Below are positions 61,807-64,000 of a DNA stretch of 64,000 nt, piece by piece. How positions within the stretch are numbered: position 1 is the stretch's first letter; the number at the start of each line of letters is the position of its first letter. The position numbers and the translations under genes were made by a program. The notes beneath the pieces are model-generated. The model saw nothing but the letters and a program-made list of their open reading frames with translations, had not been told where the DNA came from and searched no databases. The stretch lies in contig CAVWGP010000004.1 of NCBI GenBank assembly GCA_963754645.1, positions 930,001-994,000 of the forward strand, in the 5' to 3' direction. The stretch comes from CAVWGP01 sp963754645 (GTDB lineage: Bacteria; Pseudomonadota; Alphaproteobacteria; Bin65).

Positions 61807-62527
61807 ATGTCCATCATGCAACGGCGGCAATTTCTTGCGGCGGCGGCGGCCGGCGGCGCTTTGGCTTACGCCGGCGGCGCGTTCGGCCAGGCCAAGATCA
61901 AGATCGACGAGCGCAGCGTCCTGATCGTGGTCGATGTGCAGAATTGCTTTCTGCCCGGCGGCAGCCTGGCGGTCGCCAAGGGCGAGGAGATCGTTCCGCT
62001 CATCAATCGCCTGGCCAAAAGTTTCGCCAATGTCGTGCTGACGCAGGATTGGCACACGGCGGGCCACGTCTCCTTCGCCTCGTCGCATCCCGGCAAGAAG
62101 CCGTTCGACATGATCAAGCTGCCCTATGGCGATCAGGTGCTTGTGGCCGGATCATTGCGTGCAAGGCACCGACGGCGCGGCGATCCACAAGGATATCAGC
62201 ATTCCGCACGCGCAACTCGTGATCCGCAAGGGCTTCCGCAAATCGGTCGATTCCTATTCGGCGTTCCGCGAGGCCGACCGCAAGACCGTGACCGGCCTCG
62301 CCGGCTACTTGAAGTCGCGCAACCTCAACCGCGTGTTCGTCACCGGCCTGGCGACCGATTTCTGCGTCGCCTGGACCGCGATGGACGCGCGCGCCGAAGG
62401 CTTCGAGACCTTCGTCATCGAGGATGCGGCGCGCGGCATCGATGCCCAGGGCTCGCTCGCCAAGGCCTGGGAGGCGATGAAAAAAGCCGGCGTCAAGCGC
62501 GTCAAGTCCGACGAACTGGCGGCCTGA
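61807..62527 (+). CDS. pncA: Nicotinamidase/isochorismatase-family hydrolase with export signal, one frameshift
   Basis: The product has a Tat-like N-terminus (MQRRQFLAAAAAGGALAYAG) before the hydrolase: VLIVVDVQNCFLPGGSLAVA (Asp), LTQDWHTAGHVSFASSHPGK (metal ligands), then after removal of one base at ~62141-62143 WPDHCVQGTDGAAIHKDI, RKGFRKSVDSYSAF (Lys) and FVTGLATDFCVAWTAMDARA (catalytic Cys). These are PncA hallmarks. It deaminates nicotinamide to nicotinate. Export is unusual because most PncA proteins are cytosolic. Its 3' end overlaps the convergent transporter gene by 26 bases. Confidence 0.85.
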
Positions 62528-63398
62528 CGGCGGGCGGCGCCGTTCTCGGCGCCTGCGTCGCCACGATCACGGCGCCGAGCACGACGGCGCCGCCGATCAG
62601 CGCGGCCGCGCTCGGCCTCTCGCCGACGGCGAGCCACACCAGGAACGGGCCGATCACGACTTCCAGTTGCGAGAGCAGGGCGAGTTCGGCGGCCCTGAGA
62701 TGGCGCGCGCCGAGTACGAAGAGCGTCGAGGGCAGCGCCATCTGCACGACGCCGAGCAGCGCCAGGTAGCGCCAGTCGCCCGGCGGAACCGCACCGATCG
62801 CGGCGAAGGGCAGGGCGGCGAGCGCGCAGAACACACCGCCGCAGATCACCGCCGGGATCATGTTGCGCGCGCCGGCGCCGCGCAGGACGACGACGTTGAG
62901 CCCGCCCGCGATCGCTACAACCATTGCGAGCATGTTGCCCTCGAAGGCGCCCGTGCCGACATCGCCCGCGGCCATGACGGCGATGCCGGCGAGCGTCGCG
63001 GCCAAGGCGAGCCAGATCCGCAAGCTCGGTTTCTCGCCGAGGAGAAACCACGCCAGCAGCGCCGCGATCAGCGGCGCCGCCGCGTAGAACAACATCGTAT
63101 TCGCCACCGTCGTGCGCGCGATCGCCAGCATGTAGGCGATTTGCATTGCCGCCAGGCAAAGGCCCGAAGCGGGCGCGCGCCAGCCGGCCTGGATGAAGCA
63201 GCGAGCGACGGCGCCGCGCTCGCGGATCGCCAGGGCCAGAAGCACGAACGGCGTCGCGATCGCGGCGCGCAAGCACGCGATCGTCCAATCGTCCGGCCGC
63301 TCCATCAGGCGAACGAGCGGGCCGCTCAAACTCCAGCACAACGTGGCGCCGACGACGAGTGCGACGCCGATTGGGCGGGAAGGGGGCGCGATTGTCAT
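62502..63398 (-). CDS. EamA/DMT-superfamily transporter
   Basis: From ATG 63398 (TIAPPSRPIGVALVVGATLC) the 298-residue product has ten predicted helices in two EamA repeats: WSLSGPLVRLMERPDDWTIA with ANTMLFYAAAPLIAALLAWF, and LVVLRG-type second half (LNVVVLRGAGARNMIPAVIC) with LLSQLEVVIGPFLVWLAVGE. It is an inner-membrane exporter of metabolites or amino acids with unknown substrate. Confidence 0.9.
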   Translation of the reverse strand: MTIAPPSRPIGVALVVGATLCWSLSGPLVRLMERPDDWTIACLRAAIATPFVLLALAIRERGAVARCFIQAGWRAPASGLCLAAMQIAYMLAIARTTVANTMLFYAAAPLIAALLAWFLLGEKPSLRIWLALAATLAGIAVMAAGDVGTGAFEGNMLAMVVAIAGGLNVVVLRGAGARNMIPAVICGGVFCALAALPFAAIGAVPPGDWRYLALLGVVQMALPSTLFVLGARHLRAAELALLSQLEVVIGPFLVWLAVGERPSAAALIGGAVVLGAVIVATQAPRTAPPAVRPPVRRT

Positions 63399-63527
63399 GA
63401 AGCAACGGGTTCTAAGCCAAGCGCCGGCCGCCGGCAATCTTCAGGATCGATTCACGAATTGACAAATTCTTCATGGATTTCACATGAAACATCGGTAGAA
63501 GTAGCGATATTTGCAGGAGTTTGCGCG

Positions 63528-64000
63528 GTGGAGCCGGTTAAGAATTACGTCCTCGGAATGACGGCCGCTCGCGGCTTTCACCGCATCCATTATTCGGAGT
63601 GGGGCGACCCGCGCAATTCGCGCGTGTTGATTTGCGTGCACGGATTGACGCGCAACAAACGCGATTTCGACGGGCTGGCTTCGGCTCTGACGGGGCGCTA
63701 CCGGGTGATCTGCCCCGACGTGGCCGGGCGCGGGGAGAGCGACTGGATCGCCGAGGAGGACTACAACTATACGCAGTATTGCGCTGACATGTCTGCAATC
63801 ATAGCGAGAAGCGGCGCCGAGCAGGTCGATTGGCTCGGAACCTCGATGGGCGGCATCGTCGGCATGCTGCTGGCGGCTCAGGCGAAGACGCCGATCCGGC
63901 GCCTGGTGATCAACGATATCGGGCCCTTCATTCCCAAATCGGCGCTCGAGACGATTTTCGACTATCTCAAGGATTTTCCCGAGTTCGACACGATCGGCGC
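63528..64000 (+). CDS. Alpha/beta hydrolase, 3' end outside window
   Basis: GTG 63528 follows aggag at 63515-63519. The reading is EPVKNYVLGMTAARGFHRIH, SRVLICVHGLTRNKRDFDGL (oxyanion region HG), VICPDVAGRGESDWIAEEDY and nucleophile elbow WLGTSMGGIVGML. The gene continues past base 64000 and so lacks the His and acid parts here. It is a likely esterase or lactonase of the hydrolase superfamily. Confidence 0.88.
   Translation, partial: MEPVKNYVLGMTAARGFHRIHYSEWGDPRNSRVLICVHGLTRNKRDFDGLASALTGRYRVICPDVAGRGESDWIAEEDYNYTQYCADMSAIIARSGAEQVDWLGTSMGGIVGMLLAAQAKTPIRRLVINDIGPFIPKSALETIFDYLKDFPEFDTIG

Overview
The window is GC-rich, densely coded DNA with the gene content of an alphaproteobacterium: a complete branched-chain-type LivGF-SBP-LivHM transporter, Tat-type substrate-binding proteins, CaiB-type CoA-transferase, HyuAB, BrnTA, Phd/PIN modules, coaD, recQ, and tRNA-Lys(UUU) and tRNA-Gln(CUG). 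A Rhodospirillales- or Rhizobiales-like soil or freshwater bacterium would fit. The genus cannot be told from the sequence, and the many single-base frameshifts would suit a draft or metagenome-derived genome.

Layout. 1-5 kb: the end of a sensor kinase, a BASS-family transporter, two RTX-like relics, coaD with a strong terminator, and a broken ABC substrate-binding gene. 5.2-11 kb (minus strand): six consecutive genes in the order expected of a Fap-type functional amyloid operon. These are three exported Asn/Gln-repeat proteins, a C39-like cysteine peptidase, a small exported protein with a double-glycine motif, and a coiled-coil outer-membrane barrel. All six carry several frameshifts, yet their protein motifs are intact. 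11.9-15.4 kb: a LuxR-type regulator, a SPOR lipoprotein, a small XRE regulator and two small hypotheticals. 15.8-23 kb: a very large membrane Ser/Thr kinase whose last ~100 residues belong to the same six-cysteine family as six tandem exported proteins encoded directly behind it.

23.4-36 kb: catabolic and surface genes on the plus strand. These include a hydrolase, an OYE/dienoyl-CoA reductase-type flavoenzyme, a three-gene trans-4-hydroxy-L-proline pathway (deaminase, D-hydroxyproline dehydrogenase, epimerase), recQ, a GSAM-like aminotransferase, a protein with two fused GT4 glycosyltransferases and a possible L,D-transpeptidase-like protein. 36-43.8 kb (minus strand): the liv operon followed by a secreted protein, a MetE-like methyltransferase and a PaaK-like ligase. 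Divergent from it, 43.9-47.7 kb, is hyuAB. 47.7-51.4 kb: a DHDPS-family enzyme, a substrate-binding protein with the tail of a duplicated copy, and two toxin-antitoxin pairs (BrnTA and Phd/PIN). 51.5-58.8 kb: tRNA-Gln, ppx, rlmE, a host-attachment family protein, and a minus-strand operon of CoA-transferase, penicillin-acylase-type hydrolase and threonine dehydratase joined by ATGA overlaps. 58.9-61.6 kb is a small accessory island: a truncated ISNCY-type transposase, another Phd/PIN pair, a HigA-like fragment, palindromes and a GIY-YIG nuclease. The window ends with an exported nicotinamidase, a DMT transporter and a truncated hydrolase.

Two loci deserve most attention: the Fap-like amyloid operon, and the Ser/Thr kinase with its six secreted paralogues.
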